64,000 nt of DNA. Origin: Undibacterium sp. 5I1. GTDB taxonomy: Bacteria > Pseudomonadota > Gammaproteobacteria > Burkholderiales > Burkholderiaceae_D. The stretch lies in NCBI RefSeq assembly GCF_034314085.1, contig NZ_JAVIWI010000001.1:806001-870000 (forward strand), given 5' to 3'. A program made the position numbers and the translations under genes. Below are positions 8,310 to 16,862 of the stretch, piece by piece (positions within the stretch are counted from its first letter, which is position 1; each line of letters opens with the position of its first letter). A model generated the notes under the pieces. The model was not told the origin of the DNA and did not search any database. It worked only from the letters and a program-made list of their open reading frames with translations.

Positions 8310-9422
8310 TTATTCTAGGTCTTTGTCGGTTTTGACTTGTATTGTCGTCTGTGTTTTTGATTTCACCTTACCAGCAACATAGGTCAAAATTTTAGGATGA
8401 TGCAATACCCATCCTCCGGCGACGCCGATCAGACTACCCAAAATAATATCGAACAAGCGTGTCAGTACCAACGAATCGGGAGGCACTCTGACAGAGGCAC
8501 CTTCTGCAAATAACATAGTCAGTGGGGTAATAAAAATCACGGCAACGCCGTAATTTCTGACGATCAGCATTTCAACGATAAATTGTAATACCGTGATGGC
8601 CAGTGCATAGGTCCAGACGTTTAATGGCAATGAAAAAATAATGGATGTCAGCCCCATACCCAATGCGGTACCTATAATGCGATGGACTTTCTTATGCCAG
8701 ATCAAGCGGAAGGTAGCACCTTGCATAATCGCCGCACAGGATACCGGTACCCAATAGGGATTATTTAAATGCAGCAGGCGTGAGAGTAAAAACGATCCGC
8801 CGACGAAGCTGGCAATAACCAAGGATTCGAGCAGGATCGCAAAGATGTCGCGGTCTACCGGCGGCACTGGTGAGAGTTTGATGGGTTTGTTTGCGATGGC
8901 CAAAGAATAGATCAAAGCGATTAAGCAAGCCAGCATGCCACCGATCGAAATCAGTCCTACCCGCATTGGTATCCCAGCAAGGTTAAACGGCATGGTGCTT
9001 CCGACTGCGATCATCAGGATAAAAAAGAAGCTGGCGGGTGGAGGCAAAGAATAATAGCGACAAATGACGTCGATCAGCAGAACGGTGAGCGTCATCACCG
9101 CGACTGATACATAGGGATCAAAGCTGGCGCATAAGCCTAAGGTAAAACAGACCGAAAAACCGAATGAACATGCGACTAGCGTCAGCATGCGGTGCGCAAT
9201 AGACGTCTTAGGCAAGTATAAAATCACCAGCGTTCCCATACCAACCAGAATGCCGAAATCTTGCTTACCAAAATAGGCGCCAGCAAATACGGGAATTCCC
9301 ATACACAAGGAAACGATTAAGGCGATATGCCAAGATCTGCTAGGCGTATTCCAGACCAGTAATTGTCTGACCTCAGTCAGAATGACCTGCCATATTCGAT
9401 GCATCGCGTTATCGTTTTGCAT
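8310..9422 (-). CDS. FUSC family inner-membrane protein
   Basis: 370 residues with about ten hydrophobic segments. The second half (HLNNPYWVPVSCAAIMQG..., then HRIIGTALGMGL) matches the FUSC_2 domain of aromatic-acid/efflux-type proteins such as YccS and AaeB. The soluble C-terminal domain of the full-size proteins is missing; the chain ends soon after the last helix with a charged tail. Family members are linked to export of aromatic acids or toxic compounds. It is convergent with none of its neighbours: the minus-strand run goes on through LysE, hydrolase and metY. Confidence 0.8.
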   Translation of the reverse strand: MQNDNAMHRIWQVILTEVRQLLVWNTPSRSWHIALIVSLCMGIPVFAGAYFGKQDFGILVGMGTLVILYLPKTSIAHRMLTLVACSFGFSVCFTLGLCASFDPYVSVAVMTLTVLLIDVICRYYSLPPPASFFFILMIAVGSTMPFNLAGIPMRVGLISIGGMLACLIALIYSLAIANKPIKLSPVPPVDRDIFAILLESLVIASFVGGSFLLSRLLHLNNPYWVPVSCAAIMQGATFRLIWHKKVHRIIGTALGMGLTSIIFSLPLNVWTYALAITVLQFIVEMLIVRNYGVAVIFITPLTMLFAEGASVRVPPDSLVLTRLFDIILGSLIGVAGGWVLHHPKILTYVAGKVKSKTQTTIQVKTDKDLE

Positions 9423-9466
9423 GTCGTATCGTGCTCCAACTAAAGCAGATTGATCTAGTTGACGGT

Positions 9467-10078
9467 TTAAACTAGGGCTACCAATACGCCGGCGGCCAAC
9501 ACCAGACTACCGGCAATTCTTTCTGTAATCACACTGTACTTGGGTTGCGTTGCTAAATGGCTAGCTTTGTTTGCCAGCATGCCGTAGCCCAATAGAATAA
9601 AAAATTCTGGAATGATGGAGCATGCAGCAAGGATACTCATTTGTGGGATGATGGGTTTTTGTGGATCAATAAACTGCGGCAGAATCGCGACAAATCCTAG
9701 CAGGGCTTTAGGATTCGTCATTTGCAGCATCACTGCGGTGCTGAAGATCCGTTTGCCGCTCTGTGGTTTGCTATCTAATTTGCTCAAGGTGATCGGGGAT
9801 GGTCTGCCAAAAATAGCGGATAAGCCCAAGTACACCAGATATGCTGCACCTGCATATTTGATCGCCATAAAGATCTTGGGAGAGGCCAAAAGGAGCGATC
9901 CTATCCCTGTCGCAGAGATGGCAAAGTAAACGGCATTCCCGGTCAAAATCCCCAAAGTGACGAACAGCGAAATACGCCATCCGCGTGCGATGCCGTAGGC
10001 AACGACCATCATCACGGCGGGACCTGGCGATAATGAAAGCGCTGCTTCAGTTGCAGCAAATAATAGCCAGTTATTCAT
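9467..10078 (-). CDS. LysE/RhtB family amino-acid exporter
   Basis: 203 residues with six predicted membrane helices. The N-terminal signature ALSLSPGPAVMMVVAYGIARGWR near residue 14 is the LysE/RhtB motif, and YAGAAYLVYLGL near 75 is the second conserved stretch. Members export amino acids (Lys, Thr, homoserine lactone and others) using the proton gradient. The substrate cannot be read from sequence. Same strand as the FUSC gene, 44 bases away. Confidence 0.9.
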   Translation of the reverse strand: MNNWLLFAATEAALSLSPGPAVMMVVAYGIARGWRISLFVTLGILTGNAVYFAISATGIGSLLLASPKIFMAIKYAGAAYLVYLGLSAIFGRPSPITLSKLDSKPQSGKRIFSTAVMLQMTNPKALLGFVAILPQFIDPQKPIIPQMSILAACSIIPEFFILLGYGMLANKASHLATQPKYSVITERIAGSLVLAAGVLVALV

Positions 10079-10176
10079 GCAATGCTTTTTCTCTATTTGG
10101 CAAAATGATGTGATTTAAGCAGGTCTTGCATTCTCTCCTAACTGCCGCGGGCAGGGAATGCACAACGTACTCGTAC

Positions 10177-10983
10177 TTACGATTTTATAAAATCAAACAA
10201 GGCTGTAAGCACTGCGTCGCCTCGTTCTGCCATCAGCGAGTGTCCGCAATTTTCTATCAATGTCGTTTTGCTGTGCGGGATCGCAGTGCGCAGCGTGGCT
10301 GCCGCTTTGGGCGGCGTCATCATGTCTTTTTTTCCTAAAACAAATAGGGTTGGACAGCTAACCGCCTGCGCCGCCTGCTCACCGTTAGCATAGGCATTGC
10401 ATGCTGAAAAATCGGTATAAAAGACTTTATCAGGATTGATCTTAGAAATACGTTGCATCAGACGCTGGCTGCCGCCCATGACATAAAATCCCGGCCCAGG
10501 GCAAGATGGTTTATGCGCGATGGAGGTATGGGACCAGATATTCACCATATCGATGGCGGTCTGCTCCTCGTCGCGTGCAGCATTGAGTAAGGTGTCTGAT
10601 ACCTTCATCGGATAGGCAGTACCGATGAGGGCTAATTTGCTGACTTTTTCTGGTGCGCGCGCACTGGTTTCCAAGGCAATCAGAGACCCCATGCTGTGAC
10701 CAACCAGCATTGCCTTCTGCCCGCCAGCGGCATCTAACAAGGCGATCAGCCAATCTGCCATTTGTTCGACTGTCGTCAGCGCCGCACCTTTGCTGCGGCC
10801 ATGTCCAGGCAAATCCACTGCCAGAACATTAAAGCCGTGATGAGCGATGTAACGAGTTTGTAATGCCCATACTGAATGGTCGTTTTGTGCGCCATGGAGG
10901 AAGACAACGGTTGCTTGCCCTGGATTGAATTGTTTGCCGCCTGTGTAGCAGAATGCGATGTGGTCATGAACGGTGAGTAGCAT
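10177..10983 (-). CDS. alpha/beta hydrolase (serine)
   Basis: 268 residues. FLHGAQNDHSVW near 29 forms the oxyanion region, GHSMGS near 95 the Ser nucleophile elbow, GKKDMMTPP near 220 the acid and NCGHSLMAE near 245 the His. The fold and length are those of esterases or MhpC/BioH-like hydrolases. AGGAG sits 6 bases before the ATG, and the stop of the upstream metY is only one base away, so the two genes form a translationally coupled operon. A role in a CoA, ester or homoserine-ester reaction beside MetY is possible but not shown. Confidence 0.88.
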   Translation of the reverse strand: MLLTVHDHIAFCYTGGKQFNPGQATVVFLHGAQNDHSVWALQTRYIAHHGFNVLAVDLPGHGRSKGAALTTVEQMADWLIALLDAAGGQKAMLVGHSMGSLIALETSARAPEKVSKLALIGTAYPMKVSDTLLNAARDEEQTAIDMVNIWSHTSIAHKPSCPGPGFYVMGGSQRLMQRISKINPDKVFYTDFSACNAYANGEQAAQAVSCPTLFVLGKKDMMTPPKAAATLRTAIPHSKTTLIENCGHSLMAERGDAVLTALFDFIKS

Positions 10984-10984
10984 C

Positions 10985-12295
10985 TCAGGCTCCTTTCTGA
11001 GCAGCTTTTAAGCCACGCGCCAAGTCTTCAATCAAATCATCGACATTCTCTAATCCTATCGATAAACGCATGGTGCCTTCGGTAATACCGGAGGCAAGCA
11101 ATTGTTCTGCCGGGACGCGGAAGTGCGTCGTTGACGCGGGATGAATCACCAGTGATTTTGCATCACCGACATTCGCGAGGTGCGAGAATAAATTTAAAGA
11201 TTCGACAAAACGCTGACCAGCGGCGCGGTTGCCTTTAATACTGAAAGAAAATACAGCACCACAACCTTTGGGTAGCAAGGTTTTAGCCAGTTCATAATCA
11301 GGATGAGATTCCAGTTCTGGATACGAGACTGATTCGACGGCTGGATGGGCGACTAAAAATTCGACTACTTTGCGGGTGTTAGCAACATGCCTGTCCATGC
11401 GTAGTCCCAGCGTTTCTATTCCCTGCAGAATAGCGAAGGCATTGTGTGGGCTCATGCTGGCACCAAAGTCACGCAAACCCTCGCGCCGTGCGCGTAATGA
11501 GAAGGCTGCGACGGTGGATTCTTCTGAAAACACCATGCCGTGAAAACCATCATAAGGCTCACACAGCTCGGCAAAATGTCCGGTTTTTTCATACGCTTGT
11601 TGCCAGTCGAATGTACCGCCATCGACCAGTAGGCCTCCGATCGCCGTACCGTGACCACATAAGAACTTGGTTGCCGAATGGAATACCAGATCAGCGCCAT
11701 GATCAAATGGGCGCAGTAGATAAGGCGTCGTGAAGGTGGAGTCCAGCATCAATGGCAAATAATGGCTGTGAGCGATTTCTGCGACCGCCGCAATATTCAA
11801 GACATCCAGGCCGGGATTGCCCAAGGTTTCTGCAAACAGCACTTTAGTATTAGGGCGGATAGCCGCACGCCATGCATCCAGATTGCGAGGGTCAACAAAG
11901 GTCGTCTCTATGCCAAAGCGCTTCATGGTGTAAGCCAGCAAGTTTTGCGAACCACCGTACAGGGCGCGTGAGGCTACTACGTGAGAGCCTGCGCCGGCAA
12001 TCGTTGCGAGGCCTAAATGCATGGCGGCCTGGCCGCTGGCAACCGCAATCCCAGCGACACCACCTTCCAATGCGGCAATACGTTCTTCTAGCACGGCATT
12101 GGTCGGGTTAGAGATACGGGAGTAAACATGACCAGCGCGTTCCATATTGAATAAGGATGCCGCATGGTCAGAATCTTTAAAGACAAACGAGGATGTCAGA
12201 TAAATTGGCGTTGCACGTGCGCCGGTTACCGGGTCTGGTGCCGCGCCAGCGTGCAGGGAAAGAGTGTCAAAGCCGTGGTATTTTGGACCGCTCAT
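10985..12295 (-). CDS. metY: O-acetylhomoserine sulfhydrylase / aminocarboxypropyltransferase
   Basis: 436 residues, the usual size of the MetY branch of the Cys/Met-metabolism PLP enzymes. YSRISNPTN near residue 58, ASGQAAMHL near 87 and the PLP-lysine motif HSATKFLCGHG near 210 are all present. It converts O-acetyl-L-homoserine plus sulfide to homocysteine in the cytoplasm, the direct-sulfhydrylation route to methionine. AGGAGA lies 9 bases before the ATG. It is the first gene of an operon with the alpha/beta hydrolase. The cystathionine gamma-synthase branch is excluded by length and by the GHGTAIGG motif. Confidence 0.92.
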   Translation of the reverse strand: MSGPKYHGFDTLSLHAGAAPDPVTGARATPIYLTSSFVFKDSDHAASLFNMERAGHVYSRISNPTNAVLEERIAALEGGVAGIAVASGQAAMHLGLATIAGAGSHVVASRALYGGSQNLLAYTMKRFGIETTFVDPRNLDAWRAAIRPNTKVLFAETLGNPGLDVLNIAAVAEIAHSHYLPLMLDSTFTTPYLLRPFDHGADLVFHSATKFLCGHGTAIGGLLVDGGTFDWQQAYEKTGHFAELCEPYDGFHGMVFSEESTVAAFSLRARREGLRDFGASMSPHNAFAILQGIETLGLRMDRHVANTRKVVEFLVAHPAVESVSYPELESHPDYELAKTLLPKGCGAVFSFSIKGNRAAGQRFVESLNLFSHLANVGDAKSLVIHPASTTHFRVPAEQLLASGITEGTMRLSIGLENVDDLIEDLARGLKAAQKGA

Positions 12296-12570
12296 GATGT
12301 TGTTGTTCTCCTGATTTTTAGTGTGCTAATGCTACCATCGAAACACCGATGTTTGGGATGCGCTTGCGCCCCTGTTCTGCTATGAAAATGAGGCGGTTTA
12401 CTTGAAATTGTTATGCCTTCGTGCAAATTAGTTGGCATCTGTGCTGGATTTTTTGCGATGCTTGCGATACATTGAACATACAACATCAAATGTGTTGACC
12501 AATCTTGCGTTCGTTGGCACAAAAAATTAAACATCAGTCAATGTCAACTGATGACAAAGAGGAGAGCGGT

Positions 12571-13020
12571 ATGAAAGTCTCAGAAATTCTTCAGGTAAAA
12601 GGCAATATTCTTTACACCATTACTCCCGATACTCCGATTTCAGAAGCGGTCAGTGTGATGGAAGAAAAGGATATTGGTTCGCTGGTGGTGATGGAATACG
12701 GCGATTTGTCCGGCATCCTTACTTTCCGCGAAGTGATCCGTGCGATCCATGCCAATAACGGCTCCTTAGGTAACGGCACTGTGCGCAAATATATGGATGA
12801 TCATCCATTGACTGTCACTCCAGATACCGAGGTCAATGAAGTACGCCGTATGATGCTGGAAAAACATTCCCGCTACCTGCCAGTGATGAATGCGAAAACA
12901 CTGCTAGGTATTATTTCCTTCTACGACGTGGCAAGAGCAGTGCTCGAAGCGCAAAGTTTTGAGAACAAAATGCTGAAAGCGTATATCCGTGATTGGCCAG
13001 TAGAACAGCAGGAAGAATAA
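12571..13020 (+). CDS. CBS-domain pair protein
   Basis: 149 residues from the ATG at 12571, chosen for the AGGAG six bases upstream; an ORF from 12505 has no ribosome site. Two CBS motifs fill the chain: ITPDTPISEAVSVMEEKDIGSLVV...GILTFREV, then VTPDTEVNEVRRMMLEKHSRYLPV...GIISFYDV. Such stand-alone pairs bind adenine nucleotides and sense energy state. The stop codon overlaps the start of a small downstream ORF (TAATG). Confidence 0.92.
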   Translation: MKVSEILQVKGNILYTITPDTPISEAVSVMEEKDIGSLVVMEYGDLSGILTFREVIRAIHANNGSLGNGTVRKYMDDHPLTVTPDTEVNEVRRMMLEKHSRYLPVMNAKTLLGIISFYDVARAVLEAQSFENKMLKAYIRDWPVEQQEE

Positions 13021-13184
13021 TGACTTTGCGGATCGACGCAAAACCGCCTTTGCGGCGTGATTTGGCGGTGCAGTACTTTTTGCATTGCCGCCGCCGACGT
13101 GCGTTGCAGGGGCAATTTTTCGTCACTCCCCCAGTTCAAGCCTTGCTCAGTTTGTCGCAATTTTTTAATACCCGTACAGAATAA
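13020..13184 (+). CDS. small basic hypothetical protein coupled to the CBS gene
   Basis: A 54-codon ORF whose ATG overlaps the CBS stop as TAATG, ending directly at an intrinsic terminator, as expected for the last gene of an operon. The product is Arg-rich in its first half (PPLRRDLAVQYF, HCRRRRALQGQFF) with a hydrophobic tail. No family recognised. Caution: the stretch 13030-13140 resembles the REP-like repeats at 51615 and 61073 (CGCAAAACCGCC at one end, GGGGCAATTTTT at the other), so the ORF could be a repeat read by chance. Confidence 0.4.
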   Translation: MTLRIDAKPPLRRDLAVQYFLHCRRRRALQGQFFVTPPVQALLSLSQFFNTRTE

Positions 13185-13188
13185 AACG

Positions 13189-13223
13189 ACGCCTGCAGAT
13201 CTGATTTGCGGGCGTTTTCTTTT
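13189..13223 (+). terminator. intrinsic terminator of the CBS operon
   Basis: ACGCCTGC (13189-13196) pairs with GCGGGCGT (13208-13215) with one G-T pair, followed by TTTTCTTTT. It lies 5 bases after the small ORF stop. Confidence 0.8.
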
Positions 13224-13246
13224 GCTCAAATTTTTGAAGGAACTAT

Positions 13247-14245
13247 ATGCAAATCGCCATCGTTGGAGCAGGATTAGCAGGACTCACTGTCGCCCGTCAA
13301 TTACAGTCCCAGGGTCATCATGTGACGGTGTACGAGAAGAGCCGTGGTGTTAGCGGACGTATGAGCACCCGTATGACAGAGCTAGGTGGTTTTGATCATG
13401 GCGCACAGTATTTCACGGCGACTTCGGATCGCTTTAAAAAAGAGATTAACGATTGGCGCAAATTAGGTTGGGTTGTGCCTTGGGAAAGTAAGCTAGTGAC
13501 GTTGGATCATGGTCTGAGTAAGCCAACTGGAAACTCCGCCAAACGATATGTCGCGGTTCCCGGGATGAGTTCTTTGGGTAAGCAACTGGCACATGGTCTG
13601 GATGTTCGCACCGAGCAGCAAGTGGTTGCGATTGTAGCTTTCGAAAAGCAATGGATACTATCGATCAAATCCGACATGGTGCCTGTCCCGGCATCGGCAG
13701 GGCCTTTTGATGCGGTACTGCTGGCGATTCCGCCAGAGCAGGCAACACCTTTGCTGCGAGTGGCTCCTGCCATGGCGAAGCAAACTGCCAAAGTTCATCT
13801 GACACCGTGCTGGACTTTGATGTTGGGTTTTCAGACGCCGCTTAATTTGCCATATGAGGGTGCCTGGGTCAGCAATTCACGCCTGGGCTGGATCGCCAGC
13901 GACACTGCTAAACCATCACATCGGGTGGGCGAGCGTTGGGTTTGTCATGCGACGCAAGAGTGGAGCATAGAACATCTGGAAGATGATAACGAGCGTGCCA
14001 AAGAGAAGTTGTCCAGGGCTTTTCATGAGGCAACAGGATCACTAATCCAGCCTATTCACGCCGTCGCCCATCGCTGGCGTTATGCGCAAGCAGTGGAGCC
14101 AATCGCAGAGGATTGCTTATGGAATGCGAAACAGGGGATAGGCGTGTGCGGTGACTGGTTTGCAGCAGGGCTGGCAGGATCGGGACGTGTTGAGAATGCC
14201 TTCACCAGTGCATTGGCATTAGCGAGTAAATTTTCCGCTGCATAG
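13247..14245 (+). CDS. renalase-like FAD-dependent oxidoreductase
   Basis: 332 residues. The N-terminal IAIVGAGLAGLTVARQL is the GxGxxG FAD loop, followed by YEKSRGVSGRMSTR, the hallmark of the renalase/amine-oxidase branch. FDHGAQYFTA near 45 is also characteristic. The C-terminal GIGVCGDWFAAG...VENAFTSALALA closes the FAD site. Bacterial renalases re-oxidise mis-reduced NAD(P)H isomers; whether this one does so is inference. AAGGA lies 6 bases before the ATG. It has its own position after the CBS terminator. Confidence 0.85.
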   Translation: MQIAIVGAGLAGLTVARQLQSQGHHVTVYEKSRGVSGRMSTRMTELGGFDHGAQYFTATSDRFKKEINDWRKLGWVVPWESKLVTLDHGLSKPTGNSAKRYVAVPGMSSLGKQLAHGLDVRTEQQVVAIVAFEKQWILSIKSDMVPVPASAGPFDAVLLAIPPEQATPLLRVAPAMAKQTAKVHLTPCWTLMLGFQTPLNLPYEGAWVSNSRLGWIASDTAKPSHRVGERWVCHATQEWSIEHLEDDNERAKEKLSRAFHEATGSLIQPIHAVAHRWRYAQAVEPIAEDCLWNAKQGIGVCGDWFAAGLAGSGRVENAFTSALALASKFSAA

Positions 14246-14267
14246 CCCCTAGGATTGATAAAAAAAA

Positions 14268-14339
14268 GGGGAGTATAGGCATAAATCATGGTTGAAGTCC
14301 AGATTATATATGGACGTTTAAAAATACAGTGAGTAGTAT
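14268..14339 (-). repeat. dispersed repeat family A, copy A3 (short type)
   Basis: 72 bp, read on the minus strand: ATACT...TGTATTTTTAAACGTCCA, core GTCCA/TGGAC, then a right end ATACTCCCC. The right end is inverted relative to A1, A2, A4 and A5 (GGGGAGTAT), the arrangement also seen in A6. It lies after the renalase-like gene. Confidence 0.6.
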
Positions 14340-14359
14340 ATTTCTGAATGATTTGTAGG

Positions 14360-14400
14360 AATTTGTCGTTTCTGGATCATAGAAACGACAAATTGGTTTT
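14360..14400 (+). terminator. 14-bp stem-loop, probable terminator
   Basis: AATTTGTCGTTTCT (14360-14373) pairs perfectly with AGAAACGACAAATT (14381-14394) over a 7-base loop, followed by GGTTTTCTG. It separates the + renalase gene from the convergent minus cupin gene and may serve one or both. The T-run is short. Confidence 0.5.
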
Positions 14401-14470
14401 CTGACTTTGGGGCTGCCTTAGTGGTGATTCAGTGCGGTTTCGGTTTGCTTGCCTAGTTGCTTCGACAGAA

Positions 14471-14944
14471 TTATTTACTCAGACGTCCTAGCCAGTGAGC
14501 TAGTTTGCCCGGATTGTAAAGCGTCCAGGTTTTTTTGATACCCACTGGCACATGCCACAATGCCACCGTGCCAGCGCGGAAAAATGCCGTATCGCCTTCC
14601 TTTAAGGTGAAGTGCTGGCCGAGATAATCAATCTCCACGCCGCCACTCAAGACATAAATCGACTCGTCCAATTGGTAATGCCACTCAAAGGTGGATGGTC
14701 CTTCAGCTTCAAAAATGCCTGAGCTTGAGCTGCCGTCCGTTGCCGCTGAAAACTCAACGGCTTTAAAGTTGGGTTGGCCCGACTTGACCCAACTCGGATC
14801 GACCGCAAATGCTTGAATCGGCATGCTAACGGTGCTACTGGTCGCAGGCGCTACATGCGTTACATAGGCGACGGCACCGTAAATAGCGACACCGATGACA
14901 CCAGCGAGTATTCCTACAATCCCGTATTTGAATGATTTGTTCAT
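14471..14944 (-). CDS. membrane-anchored cupin protein
   Basis: 157 residues from the ATG at 14944, which overlaps the ABC transporter stop as ATGA; the longer ORF start at 14980 lies inside the transporter and is not needed. One membrane helix near residues 8-28 precedes an extracytoplasmic cupin domain: FEWHYQLDESIYVLSGGVEI near 85 and FFRAGTVALWHVPVG near 122 are the two cupin motifs, close to the EutQ/DUF861 type. The second motif keeps one His. Coupled translation with an ABC exporter suggests a shared job, but the ligand is unknown. Confidence 0.8.
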   Translation of the reverse strand: MNKSFKYGIVGILAGVIGVAIYGAVAYVTHVAPATSSTVSMPIQAFAVDPSWVKSGQPNFKAVEFSAATDGSSSSGIFEAEGPSTFEWHYQLDESIYVLSGGVEIDYLGQHFTLKEGDTAFFRAGTVALWHVPVGIKKTWTLYNPGKLAHWLGRLSK

Positions 14945-16764
14945 GTTGTCGTCATCCTTTCGCCTGTTTGTAAACGCCATAATGACGCATAGCCGCCATT
15001 GAGCGCCAGCAATTGTTCATGCGTGCCGCTTTCAACGATCTCACCCGATTCTAAGAGATAGATGCAATCAGCCTGACGGATTGTCGATAAGCGATGTGCA
15101 ATCACGATGGTTGTGCGGTTGCGACTGACGACATCCAGACTGCGTTGGATCGCGGCTTCAGTTTCATTATCGACCGCGCTAGTCGCCTCATCCAAAATAA
15201 GGATAGGCGGATTTTTTAAAATTGCTCTTGCCAATGCTAGACGCTGACGCTGACCGCCAGACAATTTTTGGCCGCGCTCACCGATGCGGGTGGCAAATCC
15301 TAACGGCAGTTTGTTGATAAATTCAGTCGCCTCCGCCGCTTGTGCTGCATCAGCAATTGCCTGTTCCGATATGCCACTCAGACCATACGCAATATTCTCG
15401 GCAATCGTACCATCGGTTAAAAAACTATCCTGTGCTACGTAACCGATCGAACGGCGCAAATCCTGTAAGTTGATGTCATTAATGGGTTGGCCGTCCAGCA
15501 AAATCCGCCCCGACTGTGATTCATAAAAACGTAATAGCAGTTTCACTAAAGTTGATTTGCCCGATCCAGTTGACCCGACAAACGCCACTGTTTTGCCTGC
15601 AGGAATATGCAGGTTGATATTCTTCAGCGTGGTCGTGTCACCATAGGCAAAGCCGAGCTCTTCAAAGCGTAATTCACCTTGGACCTGATGCGGTGGCAAA
15701 TGCGCACCCTCATAGGTAATCTTGATCGGCGTGTTCAGTAAATTCATCGCACGATCAATCGCCGACATAGATCGCTGATACATATCGGCCACATCTGCCA
15801 ATCCGGTCATTGGCCATAGCAAACGCTGGGTTAAAAATACGAGCACAGAATAAGCACCAACTGCCAACTGTCCATGGATTGTCAGCCAGCCGCCATACAC
15901 CAAGGTCGCGGTAAAACCAGCCAGAATCGCCATCCGTATGACTGGCGTGATGGCTGAATTTATTGCAATCGCGCGCCCATTCGCATCGCGATAGGCGTTA
16001 CTAGCTTGGGCAATATGGGCGCTTTCAAAATTCTCTGTAGCAAAGGCTTTGATGGTGGCGAGTCCGAGCAGATTATTATTCAGGCGCGCACTGACGTCAC
16101 CTGCGGCCTCACGCACTTCTGCATAACGTGGTGCCAAGCGTTTTTGGAACCAGAATGCACCAATCAGTATCGCCGGTACGGGCAGCAAAGAAATGATGGC
16201 TAGCGAAGGTTGCAAGGCGAAGAACACGGCACTGACCATCAAAGAGGAGCAGATCACCTGAATGATCTGATTAGCGCCGCCATTTAAAAAGCGTTCCATT
16301 TGATTGATGTCTTCATTCAGTATCGACATCAGATTGCCGGTGCGCTGATTTTCAAAGTATGCCATCTCCAGCTTTTGCACATGGTCATAAGTATCTAATC
16401 GCAAGTCATGCTGCAAATTTTGGGCGAGCTTGCGCCATTTCAGACAAAGTAGATATTCAAACCAGGACTCTCCGCCCCATACAATGGCATTCACAATACC
16501 CAGTAATACTAATTGATGCCAGGTATCAACGACGCCAAAGTTACCGAGGATTTTTTTTGCTAAAAAGCTTTTATCACCATTAACGACAATATCAACAGCG
16601 ACGCCAATCAGAACTTCTGGCAAGACATCAAAAAATTTATTCAGAACCGAATATAGCGTCGCCAGACGAAAATCAGTACGGTATTTTTTTGAATAGCTAA
16701 GTAGTTTTTTGAGAGGGTGTATGGGAGTCGTGCCTGCAGTTGCTGTCATCGGAGTTTTTGTCAT
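14941..16764 (-). CDS. ABC transporter, fused permease/ATPase (MsbA-like exporter)
   Basis: 607 residues. The first 330 form a six-helix exporter domain. The ATPase follows: Walker A GSTGSGKST near 385, signature LSGGQRQRLALARA near 490 and Walker B ILILDEATSAVD near 510, then the H-loop VIAHRLST. Half-transporters of this type work as homodimers and export lipids, peptides or drugs. The gene overlaps the cupin gene by 4 bases. It is upstream-adjacent to nothing else on this strand; lysS ends in a terminator just before it. Substrate not predictable. Confidence 0.9.
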   Translation of the reverse strand: MTKTPMTATAGTTPIHPLKKLLSYSKKYRTDFRLATLYSVLNKFFDVLPEVLIGVAVDIVVNGDKSFLAKKILGNFGVVDTWHQLVLLGIVNAIVWGGESWFEYLLCLKWRKLAQNLQHDLRLDTYDHVQKLEMAYFENQRTGNLMSILNEDINQMERFLNGGANQIIQVICSSLMVSAVFFALQPSLAIISLLPVPAILIGAFWFQKRLAPRYAEVREAAGDVSARLNNNLLGLATIKAFATENFESAHIAQASNAYRDANGRAIAINSAITPVIRMAILAGFTATLVYGGWLTIHGQLAVGAYSVLVFLTQRLLWPMTGLADVADMYQRSMSAIDRAMNLLNTPIKITYEGAHLPPHQVQGELRFEELGFAYGDTTTLKNINLHIPAGKTVAFVGSTGSGKSTLVKLLLRFYESQSGRILLDGQPINDINLQDLRRSIGYVAQDSFLTDGTIAENIAYGLSGISEQAIADAAQAAEATEFINKLPLGFATRIGERGQKLSGGQRQRLALARAILKNPPILILDEATSAVDNETEAAIQRSLDVVSRNRTTIVIAHRLSTIRQADCIYLLESGEIVESGTHEQLLALNGGYASLWRLQTGERMTTT

Positions 16765-16806
16765 AGCGCTCGATCAATTTGACGAAGGGTTTTGCAAATG
16801 AAGCAA

Positions 16807-16838
16807 AATAAAAAGGGACTGCAAATTTTACAGTCCCT
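16807..16838 (-). terminator. intrinsic terminator of lysS
   Basis: On the minus strand AGGGACTG (16838-16831) pairs with CAGTCCCT (16821-16814) over a 9-base loop and runs into TTTTTATTTT. It lies 25 bases after the lysS stop. Confidence 0.85.
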
Positions 16839-16862
16839 GAGGATTTCTAGCTTACAGCACGA

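Noticed and set aside
12296..12570. Riboswitch ahead of metY
   Set aside because: The leader is short and no SAM- or B12-type core was visible; only an AGGAGA ribosome site is clear.
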